From positions 331,908-395,907 of the forward strand of contig NZ_HG931174.1 of assembly GCF_000582785.1 (NCBI RefSeq): 64,000 nucleotides of DNA, in the 5' to 3' direction. The notes beneath the pieces are model-generated. The model was not told the DNA's origin, did no database searches, and saw only the letters and a program-made list of their open reading frames with translations. Of the stretch, positions 18,245-27,180 are shown piece by piece. Numbering within the stretch: the stretch's first letter is position 1; every line of letters begins with the position of its first letter. This stretch comes from Candidatus Blastococcus massiliensis AP3. GTDB taxonomy: Bacteria; Actinomycetota; Actinomycetes; Mycobacteriales; Geodermatophilaceae. Position numbers and translations under genes: made by a program.

Positions 18245-19821
18245 CGAGGTCCGCCGCCGTCGAGGGCGGCGACGGCGTCCGGGCCGTCGCCCTGCTGCTC
18301 CGGCTCCTCCTGCGCCGCCGCGCGGCGCCGGCGGAGGGCGGCGACCCCGGTCCGCACGCCTGCCTCGAGGAGGACCGCGAGCAGCAGGCCGGTGGCGAAA
18401 GCGGCGTGGATGTTGTGCTTGGCCAGTTCGTAGTAGCCGTCGCCGAGCGCCATCACCGACTGACTGACCGCGTAGGCCGTGAGGAACACGGCCAGCGTCC
18501 CGCGAGCGGCCCGGAACGGTTCCCGCGACCGGGCCCACCGCACCCCGAGAACGGCCGCCCCCAGCCAGACGAACGCGATCGCCGGCACCGGCCAGCCACT
18601 CGGCAGCAGTCCGAGGGCCCAGAAGACCGGGCTGGGGCGCTCGGCCAGCGGGGCCTCCCCGCCCGGCTCACCCGGCAGGTTGGCGAGGTAGTCGACCCGC
18701 GCGTCGGGCACGGAGTCGATCGACTGCGGCACCATCTCCAGGAACCGGCCGGGGTGCGCGGCGAAGAACCCGACGTACGTGCGCCAGGAGAAGATCGTCC
18801 CCGCGTTGTCGATGAGGACGGGGTCGTCCCACGGCGTGTCCTCCTCCCACGCGCTCATGCCGGCGAAGCGGCCCAGTTCGCTCGGCAGGCCGAGTTCCCG
18901 CAGGTCGGCCTGCGGATCGTCGGACTCCTCGAGCAGCGTGTAGAAGAGCAGGTTGAACTGGTTGCCGTTGCTGAGCAGGCCGCCCTGGCTGCGCGCGACC
19001 TGCGCGGTCAGCCCGCCCAGGACCGCCACCAGCACCAGGAGCACGACGCCCAGCCGGGGCACCTCCCACCGGCCCGTCGCCGTCGGGCGGTTCCAGTGCC
19101 GGCGGCTGAGCAGGAGCGCGATCGCCACGGCGGGGACGACGGTGATCAGCGCGGACTTGGCCGTTCCCGTGAAGAGGGCCGCCGCCGCGAGGACCAGCAG
19201 CCAGGGCCAGGTGCGGTGGACCACCACGCCCACGAGGCCGGCGCACACCCACAGCAGCCCGATGAAACCGGCCTGGTCGGTGTAGCCGGAGTTGAGGTAC
19301 GTGACGAACCCGATGTCGCTCACGGCCACCACGACGAGGGCCACCAGGGGCCATCGCCGACCCGTCGCCCCGGGCAGGGCGAGGTAGAGCGCGGCGGCGC
19401 CGGCACCCAGCAGGACCGCTCCGACGACGGCCATCACGGTCATGTCGAAGGTCTGCTCGCCGGTGACCTGCCGGGAGAACCAGTAGGTGAGCCGCAGCAG
19501 CGGCCGCCAGGAGGTGGTGTAGTCGAACCCGTCCCCGTCCGGGCAGGGCTCCACCGGCCCGTAGTCGCTCTCGAACCCCTCCTGGGAGGACTCCGGGCCG
19601 ATCACCAGCCCCAAGCGGCAGACCAGCCGGTTGGCGTCACCGTTGTCGGCCAGCCCGACGGTTCCGCGGACGAGGAGCTGGGCCAGCACGACCGCCGTCG
19701 TCGCGGCCCACACCGCCGCCGCGACCGCGGCACGAGGACGCCCGAGGCCACCCGCGGGGTCCCGCTCCTCCACGGCTCCGGCCGTTCGACGCCGGTCACC
19801 GAGGAAGCGCACGACGACCAT
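18241..19821 (-). CDS. Polytopic membrane protein, GT-C/WsfD-like hexosyltransferase candidate
   Basis: 526 residues with about ten transmembrane helices. Near the N-terminus GLADNGDANRLVCRLGL resembles the NGD-containing first outer loop of the WsfD-type glycan biosynthesis hexosyltransferases. A large loop FESDYGPVEPCPDGDGFDYTTSW follows, then helices separated by SGYTDQAGFIGLLWVCAG. An extracytoplasmic loop around residues 300-370 carries LLFYTLLEESDDPQADLRELGLP and HPGRFLEMVPQSIDS. The C-terminus is an Arg/Gln-rich cytoplasmic tail. Transfer of a hexose from a lipid-linked donor is inferred from topology only. The stop codon overlaps the glycosylase start, so the two genes are coupled. 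Confidence 0.65.
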   Translation of the reverse strand: MVVVRFLGDRRRTAGAVEERDPAGGLGRPRAAVAAAVWAATTAVVLAQLLVRGTVGLADNGDANRLVCRLGLVIGPESSQEGFESDYGPVEPCPDGDGFDYTTSWRPLLRLTYWFSRQVTGEQTFDMTVMAVVGAVLLGAGAAALYLALPGATGRRWPLVALVVVAVSDIGFVTYLNSGYTDQAGFIGLLWVCAGLVGVVVHRTWPWLLVLAAAALFTGTAKSALITVVPAVAIALLLSRRHWNRPTATGRWEVPRLGVVLLVLVAVLGGLTAQVARSQGGLLSNGNQFNLLFYTLLEESDDPQADLRELGLPSELGRFAGMSAWEEDTPWDDPVLIDNAGTIFSWRTYVGFFAAHPGRFLEMVPQSIDSVPDARVDYLANLPGEPGGEAPLAERPSPVFWALGLLPSGWPVPAIAFVWLGAAVLGVRWARSREPFRAARGTLAVFLTAYAVSQSVMALGDGYYELAKHNIHAAFATGLLLAVLLEAGVRTGVAALRRRRAAAQEEPEQQGDGPDAVAALDGGGPR

Positions 19822-19929
19822 CTTCCGCGACGACGGGACCGAACGCCGGTGCGAGGCGCCCCGAGTTCGTCACAGCGACCCGACCACCCCTCGGGTCACT
19901 CGGGCGCCATGCGCAGCGCGGCATCCGGC

Positions 19930-21030
19930 TCAGCTGAACCGGTCGCCGTGCCGTGTCTCCACCTCGGCGAGCATCTGCTTGACCCGCTCGGCGTCGGACA
20001 CGGGGCAGACCATCGTGACGTCGGCGGTGTGCACGACGACGCTGTCGCGGACCCCGAGCAGCGCGATCAGGTGGTCGGGGTCGTCGGAGAGCACCACGTT
20101 CCCGGAGCTGTCCAGCAGCACCCGCAGCCCCCGGCCGGCGTTGCCGTCGGCGTCGGTCTCCAGGGTGTGCGCCAGCGCCGGCCAGGAGCCGATGTCGAGC
20201 CACTCGACGTCGAGGTCCACCACGGCCACCCGGCCGGGTTCGGCGGCCGCGGGCTCGAGGACCGCGTAGTCGACGCTGATCTTCGGCAGGGTCGGGAAGA
20301 CCTCCGCCAGGACGGCGTCGCGTTCCGGCCCGGCCGGGGCCGCCACGATCGCGGCCAGGCCCTTCGCCGACTCGGGCAGGTGGTCGGCGAGCGCGTCCAG
20401 CACGGTCTGCGCCCGCCACACGAACATGCCCGAGTTCCAGACGTACTCGCCGGAGGCCAGGTACTCCTCGGCGGTCGCGAGGTCGGGCTTCTCGCGGAAG
20501 GACGCCGCCTCGGCCGCACCGGGCACCTCCGTCGGTGCGCCCTTCTGGACGTAGCCGAACCCGGTCGCCGGGGAGGTCGGGGTGACCCCCAGGGTCACCA
20601 GGGCACGCGGGCGCACGGCGAGGAGGTCGTAGGCCGTGGTCAGCGCCGTGACGAAGCGCTCCACCGGCCGGATGACGTGGTCGGCGCTCACGACGGCGAG
20701 CTCGGCGTCCGGGTCGACGTCGGCGACCAGGGCGGCGGTCAGCCCGACGGCGTTGGCCGTGTCGCGGGCGGTCGGCTCGAGGATCAGCCGGTCGTCGCGC
20801 AGCCGGGGCAGCGCCGCGCGGACCATGTCGGCGTACCGGGCGGCGGTGCAGACCCAGATCCGGTCGGCCGGCAGCACGGCCTCCAGCCGCATGAACGCCT
20901 CCGCCAGCAGGCTGTGCGCGCCGCCGTGCTCGTCGGCCACGACGTCGAGCAGCTGCTTGGGGCGCTGGGCGCGGGACAGGGGCCACAGCCGCGTGCCGGA
21001 GCCGCCCGCCATGATCACGGCGTGTCGCAT
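19930..21030 (-). CDS. manC: Mannose-1-phosphate guanylyltransferase
   Basis: 366 residues. It makes GDP-mannose from mannose 1-phosphate and GTP. Motifs: HAVIMAGGSGTRLWPLSRAQRPKQLL (pyrophosphorylase loop and Lys), ILEPTARDTANAVGL, VSADHVIRP, ATGFGYVQKG, FREKPDLATAEEYLASGEYVWNSGMFVW and VEWLDIGSWPAL. There is no fused mannose-6-phosphate isomerase domain, in agreement with a separate manA at 983. GAGAGGG about 8 nt upstream fixes the ATG; the open frame continues upstream only as a shadow of wbbL. It is the last gene of the GT4-wbbL-manC operon, equivalent to M. tuberculosis Rv3264c. Its product feeds the two gmd genes. Confidence 0.95.
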   Translation of the reverse strand: MRHAVIMAGGSGTRLWPLSRAQRPKQLLDVVADEHGGAHSLLAEAFMRLEAVLPADRIWVCTAARYADMVRAALPRLRDDRLILEPTARDTANAVGLTAALVADVDPDAELAVVSADHVIRPVERFVTALTTAYDLLAVRPRALVTLGVTPTSPATGFGYVQKGAPTEVPGAAEAASFREKPDLATAEEYLASGEYVWNSGMFVWRAQTVLDALADHLPESAKGLAAIVAAPAGPERDAVLAEVFPTLPKISVDYAVLEPAAAEPGRVAVVDLDVEWLDIGSWPALAHTLETDADGNAGRGLRVLLDSSGNVVLSDDPDHLIALLGVRDSVVVHTADVTMVCPVSDAERVKQMLAEVETRHGDRFS

Positions 21031-21059
21031 CAGTCGTCCCTCTCGGTCGTCCGGTCGGC

Positions 21060-22040
21060 TCAGGAGTGGCCGGGAGCGGGGTGGTCCGGGTGGTCGTGCG
21101 GGAGCTGGTCGACCGTCTGCTGCGGCTGGGCGCCTTCGTCGACCCGGCTGCTCACGTAGGACAGCAGCATCCGGGCGCCCAGGCCGGCGCGGAGGGCGGC
21201 CCGCAGCGGGGCGTGCCGGCGCCGCGGCCAGTCGGCCGACAGGTACCGCAGCGCGCTGGTGTGGTGCACCCGCTGCATGCGCCGGGCCGACCGCCGGGTG
21301 GCGTGCCCGCCCTCGTGGGTGACCACCGCGGTGGGCACGTAGACGTGCAGCCAGCCCCGCTGCCCCATCCGGCGGGCGAGGTCGACGTCCTCGAAGTACA
21401 TGAAGTAGCCGGGGTCGAAGCCGCCGACCGACGCGTACGCCGCCAGGTCGACCAGCAGGCAGCTGCCGGAGAGCCACCCCGCGGGACGCTCGGTGAGCTC
21501 GTCCCGCTCCCGGCGGTAGCGCGCCGTCCACGGGTTGGTGGGCCACACCCAGCCGAGGGCCGCGTGGCCGACGCCGGTGGACAGGGACGGCAGCTCGCGG
21601 GCCGAGGGGTAGATGGCCCCCTCGGGCGTGCGGATCGCCGGGCCGAGGGTGGCCGCCCGGGGCCAGCGTCCGGCGGCGGCGAGCAGTTCGTCGACCGATC
21701 CCGGCTCGAAGCGGACGTCGGGGTTGGCCACGATCGCGTACCCCGAGTCGTGCCCGGCCAGCGCCGCGTTGGCGGCGGCGCCGTAGCCGATGTTCCCGCC
21801 GGTGCGCAGCAGGCTGACCTCCGGGCGCTCGCGCGCCGCCCGCTCCGGCACGCCGTCGGTCGAACCGTTGTCGGCGAGCACGACCTCGTAGGGCCGGGTG
21901 GTGGCCAGGGCCAGGGAGTCGAGGAAACCGGCCAGGGTGTCCCCCGGCGAGAAGGTCACCACCACCACCCGCAGCGGCGCGTCGGCGGAGGCGCTTCCCA
22001 CGGAGGCCACCCTACGTCGGACGCCCACCACCTCAGGCAT
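21060..22040 (-). CDS. wbbL: GT2 glycosyltransferase, WbbL-like rhamnosyltransferase
   Basis: 326 residues, GT-A fold. LRVVVVTFSPGDTLAGFLDSL opens the domain; VVLADNGSTDGVPERAA and GNIGYGAAANAAL bind the nucleotide sugar; YAIVANPDVRFEPGSVDELL carries the metal-binding DxD-like site; WLSGSCLLVDLAAYASVGGFDPGYFMYFEDVDLARRM holds the catalytic ED. Sequence and location beside manC match WbbL (M. tuberculosis Rv3265c), which puts L-rhamnose on the GlcNAc-diphosphate linker of arabinogalactan. The acceptor here is inferred. The start overlaps the upstream GT4 gene by 8 nt. Its His-rich C-terminus is probably disordered. Confidence 0.87.
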   Translation of the reverse strand: MPEVVGVRRRVASVGSASADAPLRVVVVTFSPGDTLAGFLDSLALATTRPYEVVLADNGSTDGVPERAARERPEVSLLRTGGNIGYGAAANAALAGHDSGYAIVANPDVRFEPGSVDELLAAAGRWPRAATLGPAIRTPEGAIYPSARELPSLSTGVGHAALGWVWPTNPWTARYRRERDELTERPAGWLSGSCLLVDLAAYASVGGFDPGYFMYFEDVDLARRMGQRGWLHVYVPTAVVTHEGGHATRRSARRMQRVHHTSALRYLSADWPRRRHAPLRAALRAGLGARMLLSYVSSRVDEGAQPQQTVDQLPHDHPDHPAPGHS

Positions 22041-23181
22041 GGTCCCGCCGTGCGCCGGTCGCGGCGGCGTACGCGCGCAGGTGCTGCTCCGCGCACGTCC
22101 GCCAGGTGAAGCCGGCGGACCGGGCGACCGCGGCCGAGGACAGCTGAGCCCGCCGCTCGGGATCGGCCAGCAGCCCGCGCAAGCCGTCGGCGATCGACGC
22201 GGCGTCCGGCTCGGTGTAGGCGACGGCGTCCCCGCCGACCTCCGGCAGGGCCAGCGACCGGGTGGTCAGCACCGGCGCGCCGCAGGCCATCGCCTCCAGC
22301 ACGGGCAGCCCGAAGCCCTCGGCCAGGCTCGGGTAGGCCAGCACCTCGGCCCCGCCCAGGAAACCGGCCAGCAGCTCGAGGGGCAGGTATCCCGGCCGGA
22401 GCACCTCGAGGTGGTCCGGGACCCGGGCGAGCACCTCGTCCACGCGCTCGTCCCAGCCGCGCCCGCCGGCGAGCACCAGGGCGGGCGGGTCGGGCATGTC
22501 GGCCACGGCCTGCTGCCAGCCCTCGATCAGGGCCGGCACGTTCTTGCGGGGCTCGATGGTGCCGAGGAAGGCGACGTAGCGGGTGGCGCGCAGGCCGAGG
22601 TACCGGCGGGCGTCCGCGGTCTCCTCCCCGGTCGGGACGTGGAAGCGGGCGGCGTCCACCCCGTGGTGGGCGACCTCGACCTGCCCGTGCACCCCGCGCG
22701 TGACCCGTCCCAGCTCGTCGAGGGTCGCCCGCGACGGGACCACGCAGCGGGCCGCCCGGCGCAGCGAGACCGTCGTCCAGGCCCGGAAGAACGCCCGCTT
22801 GACCGGCTGGTGCACCTCGGGGTGGGTGAAGAAGGTGGCGTCGTGCAGGGTCGTCACGACCGGCAGGCCCGCGGCGAGCGGCATCGTGTAGTGCGGGCAG
22901 TGGATCACCGCCGCGCCCACCCGGCGGGCCACCCGGGGCAGCCCGGCCTGCTCCCACGCCAGCCGGACCGGCCGCCGCTGGACGCGGTCCGGCGCCACCT
23001 CCAGCCGGATCCCGGACAGCAGGTCGCGGTAGAAGGTCTCGTCGCGGCGCTGGCAGACGACGGCGAGGTCGGCGCCGAGCTCGACGAGGGCGGGCAGTAG
23101 CTGGTCGACGTAGCGACCCACGCCACCCCGATCGGCCGGCACGGCCGTGGCGTCGACCAGCACGCGCGGTCCGACACCCAC
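22033..23181 (-). CDS. GT4 glycosyltransferase (mannosyltransferase-like)
   Basis: 382 residues, GT-B fold, cytoplasmic. N-terminal VLVDATAVPADRGGVGRYVDQLLPAL with the glycine loop, AAVIHCPHYTMPLAAGLPVVTTLHDATFFTHPE, then the C-terminal donor domain with YVAFLGTIEPRKNVPALIEGW and the EX7E-type motif YPSLAEGFGLPVLEAMACGAPVLTT. I chose the GTG giving VGVGPRVLVDATAVP, with GGGAG 7 nt upstream; the huge frame running upstream to 24453 is antisense to another gene. It is the first gene of the operon with wbbL and manC. Its mannose-type donor is likely from context but unproven. Confidence 0.85.
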   Translation of the reverse strand: MGVGPRVLVDATAVPADRGGVGRYVDQLLPALVELGADLAVVCQRRDETFYRDLLSGIRLEVAPDRVQRRPVRLAWEQAGLPRVARRVGAAVIHCPHYTMPLAAGLPVVTTLHDATFFTHPEVHQPVKRAFFRAWTTVSLRRAARCVVPSRATLDELGRVTRGVHGQVEVAHHGVDAARFHVPTGEETADARRYLGLRATRYVAFLGTIEPRKNVPALIEGWQQAVADMPDPPALVLAGGRGWDERVDEVLARVPDHLEVLRPGYLPLELLAGFLGGAEVLAYPSLAEGFGLPVLEAMACGAPVLTTRSLALPEVGGDAVAYTEPDAASIADGLRGLLADPERRAQLSSAAVARSAGFTWRTCAEQHLRAYAAATGARRDHA

Positions 23182-23307
23182 AGCACGCTCCCGTTCCGCC
23201 CACGTGCCCGGCACGCCGCCCTCGCTGGAATCGCGCCCACGGTAGCCCCGCGTCGGACGGGGTGAGGTCCGGGCGCCGGCGCCCCCGCCCTCAGAGTTCC
23301 CTCCCTC

Positions 23308-23313
23308 TACGTT
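23308..23313 (+). promoter_or_regulatory. -10 box of leaderless promoter for GT4 gene at 23320
   Basis: TACGTT fits the actinobacterial TANNNT -10 pattern and ends 6 nt before the ATG, so transcription should begin at or next to the start codon. No clear -35 was identified. The 138-nt region between 23182 and 23319 is a divergent promoter region for this gene and the minus-strand GT4. Confidence 0.5.
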
Positions 23314-23319
23314 GCTCCC

Positions 23320-24435
23320 ATGGGGACACCCGGACCACTGCGCGTCGACATGACGGTGGAGCAGCTGTGGCAGCCGGTCCCCGGCGGCTCGGGGACCTAC
23401 ATCCGGGAGCTCCTGGCGGAGTACGCCCGCATGCCCGACGTGTCGGCGACGGGCATCAGTGCCTGGCACGACGCCGCCGCGGTGGCCGAGGCCGCCCCCG
23501 GTGTCGCGCTCCGGCGGCTGCCGCTCCCCCGCCCCGCGCTGTACGCGGCGTGGGAACGGGCCCGCCGACCCCGCGCCGGTCGGAGCGCCGACGTCGTCCA
23601 CGCCACGACCTGGGCCGTCCCCGGCAGCCGGGTCCCCCTGGTCGTGACCGTCCACGACCTGGCCTTCCTGCACGACCCCGACCACTTCACCGCCCGCGGA
23701 GTGCGCTTCTTCCGCCGCGCACTGGAGATCACCCGCGCCGAGGCGGCCGCGGTCATCGTGCCCTCGCAGGCGACCCGCGCCGACTGCATCGCGGCCGGGA
23801 TCGTCGAGGACCGGCTGCACGTCGTCCCGCACGGCGTGCGTCCCCCGGCGACGACACCCGCCGACGCCGTCACCTTCGCGGAGCGCCACGGGCTGCGACG
23901 GCCCTACGTCCTGTGGGCCGGCACCCGGGAGCCGCGCAAGAACCTGCCCACGCTGGTGTCGGCCTTCGCGCGGGTCCTCGCCGAGGGGGCCGACCTCGAT
24001 CTCGTGCTCGTCGGGCCCCAGGGGTGGGGCCCGGAGCAGGCGGCGCTGAGCGGACCGGACGCCGAGCGGGTGCACCTGCTCGGGCACCTGCCCACCGCCG
24101 AGCTGGCGGCGGCGTACGCCGGCGCCCTGGCGTTCTGCTACCCGTCGCTCCGCGAGGGCTACGGCCTGCCGGTGACCGAGGCGATGTCCCACGGCACCCC
24201 GGTCGTGACCTCCCGCGGGACGTCGACCGAGGAGGTGGCCGGCGGCGCCGCCGTCCTGGTCGACCCCCGCGACGACGCGGACGTGGCACGGGGCCTGCGC
24301 GAGGCGATCGAGCCGGCTGCGAACGCGCGGCTCCGACAGCTCTCGTCCGCCCGTGCGGCGGAGCTGGACTGGTCCGTCACCGCCCGTGCCACGACGACCG
24401 TCCTGCGCCGCGCGGCCGGAGTTGCGGAACGCTGA
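23320..24435 (+). CDS. GT4 glycosyltransferase
   Basis: 371 residues, GT-B. The N-terminal MTVEQLWQPVPGGSGTYIRELLAEYA contains the Gly-rich acceptor loop. VVHATTWAVPGSRVPLVVTVHDLAFLHDP is the middle strand and HxxH-like region. The donor domain has YVLWAGTREPRKNLPTLVSAFARVL and YPSLREGYGLPVTEAMSHGTPVVTSR with the two Glu of EX7E. Its order of motifs closely resembles the gene at 22033, so the two may be old duplicates now divergently transcribed. Leaderless start from TACGTT. Gene ends 119 nt before the perosamine operon. Donor and acceptor unknown. Confidence 0.85.
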   Translation: MGTPGPLRVDMTVEQLWQPVPGGSGTYIRELLAEYARMPDVSATGISAWHDAAAVAEAAPGVALRRLPLPRPALYAAWERARRPRAGRSADVVHATTWAVPGSRVPLVVTVHDLAFLHDPDHFTARGVRFFRRALEITRAEAAAVIVPSQATRADCIAAGIVEDRLHVVPHGVRPPATTPADAVTFAERHGLRRPYVLWAGTREPRKNLPTLVSAFARVLAEGADLDLVLVGPQGWGPEQAALSGPDAERVHLLGHLPTAELAAAYAGALAFCYPSLREGYGLPVTEAMSHGTPVVTSRGTSTEEVAGGAAVLVDPRDDADVARGLREAIEPAANARLRQLSSARAAELDWSVTARATTTVLRRAAGVAER

Positions 24436-24488
24436 CGTCGCCTCACGAGTCACACGCGTCCCGCGAAGCCCTGTCGACGCGGAACTCC

Positions 24489-24516
24489 TTGCTATCGGCA
24501 GGCCGGGAGCTACCTT
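24489..24516 (+). promoter_or_regulatory. Candidate promoter of the perosamine operon
   Basis: TTGCTA (24489-24494) and TACCTT (24511-24516) are separated by 16 nt, resembling a housekeeping-sigma promoter. Transcription would begin near 24523, about 30 nt before the acyltransferase ATG at 24555. The surroundings are less GC-rich than the flanking genes. Confidence 0.45.
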
Positions 24517-24554
24517 GGAACTGTGGCGGGGCGACGACGGACAGTGATGCCGGC

Positions 24555-25187
24555 ATGAGCCTCGGCACCGAGAAGGTCGTCATGATCGGGGGCGGCGGGC
24601 ACGCGATGTCCTGCCTGGACGCCGCGGATCCCCGACGTCTGGAGTTCGTGGGCTACGTGTCCCCGAAGCCCGACGAGCGACTGCCCCTGCCCTACCTCGG
24701 CGGCGACGACGTCCTCGAGGAGCTGCAGCGGACCGCGGCCACCTCGGCGTTCGTCGCACTCGGGGACAACACCGCGCGCCGCTCGCTCTGCGAGGTCGTC
24801 ACGCGGATGGGATTCGAGCTGGCGACCGTCGTGGCCGACACGGCGCGCGTCTCCCCGTACGCCTCGGTCGCCCCCGGGGCGGCCGTCCTGCACGGCGCCC
24901 TGGTGGGCCCGCGTTCGGAGATCGGGACCGGCGCGGTGGTCAACACCGCCGCCAGCGTCGACCACGACTGCGTGGTCGGCGAGTACGCACACCTCGCACC
25001 CGGTACCCACCTGGCCGGTGGGGTCCACGTCGGCGAGGGCTCCTTCGCCGGGGTCGGCGCCTCCGTCATCCCCGACGTCCGGATCGGCCCCTGGGCCGTG
25101 GTGGGCGCCGGAGCAGTAGTCATCACCCACGTCCCACCGCGTGAGACGGTCGTGGGCGCCCCCGCACGATCCAGGAGACGTTCATGA
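24555..25187 (+). CDS. Sugar N-acyltransferase, PglD-like (perosamine acetyltransferase candidate)
   Basis: 210 residues. N-terminal Rossmann-like UDP/GDP-sugar binding part with VVMIGGGGHAMSCLDA and FVALGDNTARRSLCE. Left-handed beta-helix of hexapeptide repeats from about residue 95, for example SPYASVAPGAAVLHGALVGPRSEIGTGAVV. The catalytic base His137 lies in SVDHDC, the position of the active-site His of PglD. The end, VITHVPPRETVVGAPAR, is typical of this family. It probably acetylates (or otherwise acylates) the 4-amino group of the sugar made by the next gene, using acyl-CoA. The ATG was chosen because the family N-terminus begins here; the frame upstream is antisense or other-frame sequence. 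It overlaps the aminotransferase by 4 nt (ATGA). Confidence 0.88.
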   Translation: MSLGTEKVVMIGGGGHAMSCLDAADPRRLEFVGYVSPKPDERLPLPYLGGDDVLEELQRTAATSAFVALGDNTARRSLCEVVTRMGFELATVVADTARVSPYASVAPGAAVLHGALVGPRSEIGTGAVVNTAASVDHDCVVGEYAHLAPGTHLAGGVHVGEGSFAGVGASVIPDVRIGPWAVVGAGAVVITHVPPRETVVGAPARSRRRS

Positions 25188-26323
25188 CAGCCCTTCCCAG
25201 CATCGCGACCCGGACCGTCACCGTGGCCGAGCCCCGGCTCGGCGGCAACGAGGCGCGCTACGTGCAGGAGTGCGTGGAGTCGACGTGGATCTCGTCGAAC
25301 GGGCGCTTCATCGACCTGTTCGAGCAGCGGTTCGCCGAGGTCGCGGGCACCCGCCACGCGATCGCCACGAACAACGGCACGACCGCGCTGCACCTCGCGC
25401 TGGCCGCCCTCGGCGTCGGCCCGGGTGACGAGGTCATCGTGCCGTCGCTCACCTACGTCGCCACGGCCAACGCCGTGCAGTACTGCGGCGCGACCCCGGT
25501 GCTCGCCGACGTCGACCCGCTGACCCTGTGCATCGACCCCGCGGACGTCGCCCGGCGCATCACCCGCCGGACGGTCGCCGTCATCCCGGTGCACCTCTAC
25601 GGGCACCCGGCGGACATGACCGACCTCCGCCAGCTGGCCGACCGGCACGGGCTCGCCCTGGTCGAGGACGCCGCCGAGGCGCACACCGCCACCTGGAACG
25701 GCCGCCCGGTCGGCTCCCTGGGGACCGCCGGCGTCTTCAGCTTCTTCGGCAACAAGGTGCTCACCACCGGCGAGGGCGGCGCGGTCACCACCGACGACGA
25801 CGCCCTGGCCGCCCGTCTGCGGCTGCTCCGCGGGCAGGGCATGGACCCGCAGCGCCGGTACTGGTTCCCGGTGGTCGGCTTCAACTACCGGATGACCAAC
25901 ATGGCCGCGGCCATCGGCTGCGCCCAGCTCGAGCAGCTGTCCGAGTTCCTGCTGCGCCGCCAGGAGATCGCCGAGCGCTACGACGCCCACCTCGCCGGCG
26001 TCCCCGGTATCCAGACCCCGGCCACCGACCCGCGGGCGACCCGGGTGAACTGGCTGTACACGGTGCTGCTGCCCGAGCACGTGAGCATGGCCGACCGCGA
26101 CGGCGTCATCGGAGCGCTGGCCACCGACGGCGTCGAGACCCGCCCCGTCTTCCACCCGATGCACACGCTCCCGCCGTACCTGCAGGAGGACACCTTCCCC
26201 GTGTCGACCATGCTCGGCCGGCGCGGCATCTCGCTGCCCACCCACGTCAATCTCAGCGACGACGACATCGACTTCGTCGTCGAGCGCTTCCTCGCCCGGG
26301 TCGCGCGGCTCCGCCTGACGTGA
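25184..26323 (+). CDS. DegT/DnrJ/EryC1/StrS aminotransferase, GDP-perosamine synthase-like
   Basis: 379 residues, PLP fold type I. N-terminal PRLGGNEARYVQECVESTWISSNGRFIDLFE; TNNGTTALHLALAALGVGPGDEVIVPSLTYVATANAV; LVEDAAEAHTATWNGRPVGSLGTAG; PLP lysine Lys191 in FSFFGNKVLTTGEGG. FFGNKxxTTGEGG and EDAAEA match GDP-perosamine synthases (PerA/RfbE), and the active-site lysine is present, unlike the His of ColD-type dehydratases. It would convert GDP-4-keto-6-deoxymannose plus glutamate to GDP-perosamine, using the product of gmd at 35673. Coupled to the acyltransferase upstream and the DUF4214 gene downstream by 4-nt overlaps. Substrate assignment rests on context and motif. Confidence 0.87.
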   Translation: MTALPSIATRTVTVAEPRLGGNEARYVQECVESTWISSNGRFIDLFEQRFAEVAGTRHAIATNNGTTALHLALAALGVGPGDEVIVPSLTYVATANAVQYCGATPVLADVDPLTLCIDPADVARRITRRTVAVIPVHLYGHPADMTDLRQLADRHGLALVEDAAEAHTATWNGRPVGSLGTAGVFSFFGNKVLTTGEGGAVTTDDDALAARLRLLRGQGMDPQRRYWFPVVGFNYRMTNMAAAIGCAQLEQLSEFLLRRQEIAERYDAHLAGVPGIQTPATDPRATRVNWLYTVLLPEHVSMADRDGVIGALATDGVETRPVFHPMHTLPPYLQEDTFPVSTMLGRRGISLPTHVNLSDDDIDFVVERFLARVARLRLT

Positions 26324-27180
26324 GCGGAGCACCACCGCGCACCGGGGAGGTCGCGCCGCGGTCGTTGTTCGACCGGAGCACCTTCACCGCCCTCGTCCGG
26401 GCCCTGCACCCCCAGCGGCAGTCCACGACCGCTGCCCGGCTGAGCGTCGGTCCGCTCGACCGCGAGCCGGACGCCGTCACGGCGTGGGTCTACGGCACCT
26501 ACGCGACGGTGCTGGGCCGGCTGCCCGACGCCGGCGGCCTGGAGCACTACAGCACCCACCTGCGCCGCGGCGGCCGCCCCGAGGAGCTCATCGAGCTGCT
26601 CTCGGCCAGCAGCGAGGCCGAGGAGCGGGCCGCGGACGCACCGGCGCACCCGCACCACGTCTTCGTGACCGGCGCCTACCTCCTGGCGCTGGGCCGGCTC
26701 CCCGACATGGGCGGCCTGCACGGCTACGTGGCCGCGCTGCGCGGCGGGACCACCTACGACGACGTCCTGCGCTCCCTCGTGCACTCGGACGAGGCGCGGA
26801 GCCTGCTGCGCTTCCCGCCGGCCACTCCCACGCTGGAGGAGGAGCTGGCCCGCTCGGTCCACCGGTCGGTCACCGGCCAGGCCGATGCGGACCTGGAACG
26901 CGGTCTGGTCGCAGGCCTGCACGCCGGCCGGCCGGCGACGTGGCTGGCCTGGGCGATCGTGCGCAACCGCGGTGGTGGCCGGCGTGCGATGCTCCGGGCG
27001 CTGCCGCGCGCCGTGTGGGCCACCCACCGGACGCGGCGGGACGCGGGTTCGGCCTGGGTCGTCAGCGCGCTCGAGTCCAACACCGAGTGGAACTGGCGTG
27101 TCCAGCGCCGGCTCGAGCAGGACGTGGCGCGGTTGTCGCGGGAGGTCGCCGACCTGCAGGACCTCCTGCGCCGGCGGTGA
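26320..27180 (+). CDS. DUF4214-repeat protein with C-terminal coiled coil
   Basis: 286 residues from a GTG overlapping the aminotransferase stop (GTGA). Two DUF4214 units: VYGTYATVLGRLPDAGGLEHY at about residues 57-105 and VTGAYLLALGRLPDMGGLHGY at about 115-160, each with the GRxPDxxGL core. A mixed alpha region follows. The last 40 residues (VQRRLEQDVARLSREVADLQDLL) form a heptad-like coiled coil, so it may oligomerise. No signal peptide or transmembrane helix. DUF4214 occurs in surface-layer and glycosylation-related proteins; its place between the perosamine genes and three GT4 genes suggests a scaffold or chain-length role. Function unknown. Confidence 0.78.
   Translation: MSGAPPRTGEVAPRSLFDRSTFTALVRALHPQRQSTTAARLSVGPLDREPDAVTAWVYGTYATVLGRLPDAGGLEHYSTHLRRGGRPEELIELLSASSEAEERAADAPAHPHHVFVTGAYLLALGRLPDMGGLHGYVAALRGGTTYDDVLRSLVHSDEARSLLRFPPATPTLEEELARSVHRSVTGQADADLERGLVAGLHAGRPATWLAWAIVRNRGGGRRAMLRALPRAVWATHRTRRDAGSAWVVSALESNTEWNWRVQRRLEQDVARLSREVADLQDLLRRR

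Noticed and set aside
18157-21159. 1000-codon plus-strand frame
   Set aside because: Lies antisense to the glycosylase, membrane and manC genes. High GC keeps antisense frames open; no domain is recognisable.
22033-24453. Single 806-codon minus-strand frame
   Set aside because: Only the part up to the GTG at 23181 codes for a GT4 enzyme. The upstream portion is antisense to the plus-strand GT4 at 23320 and has low-complexity composition.
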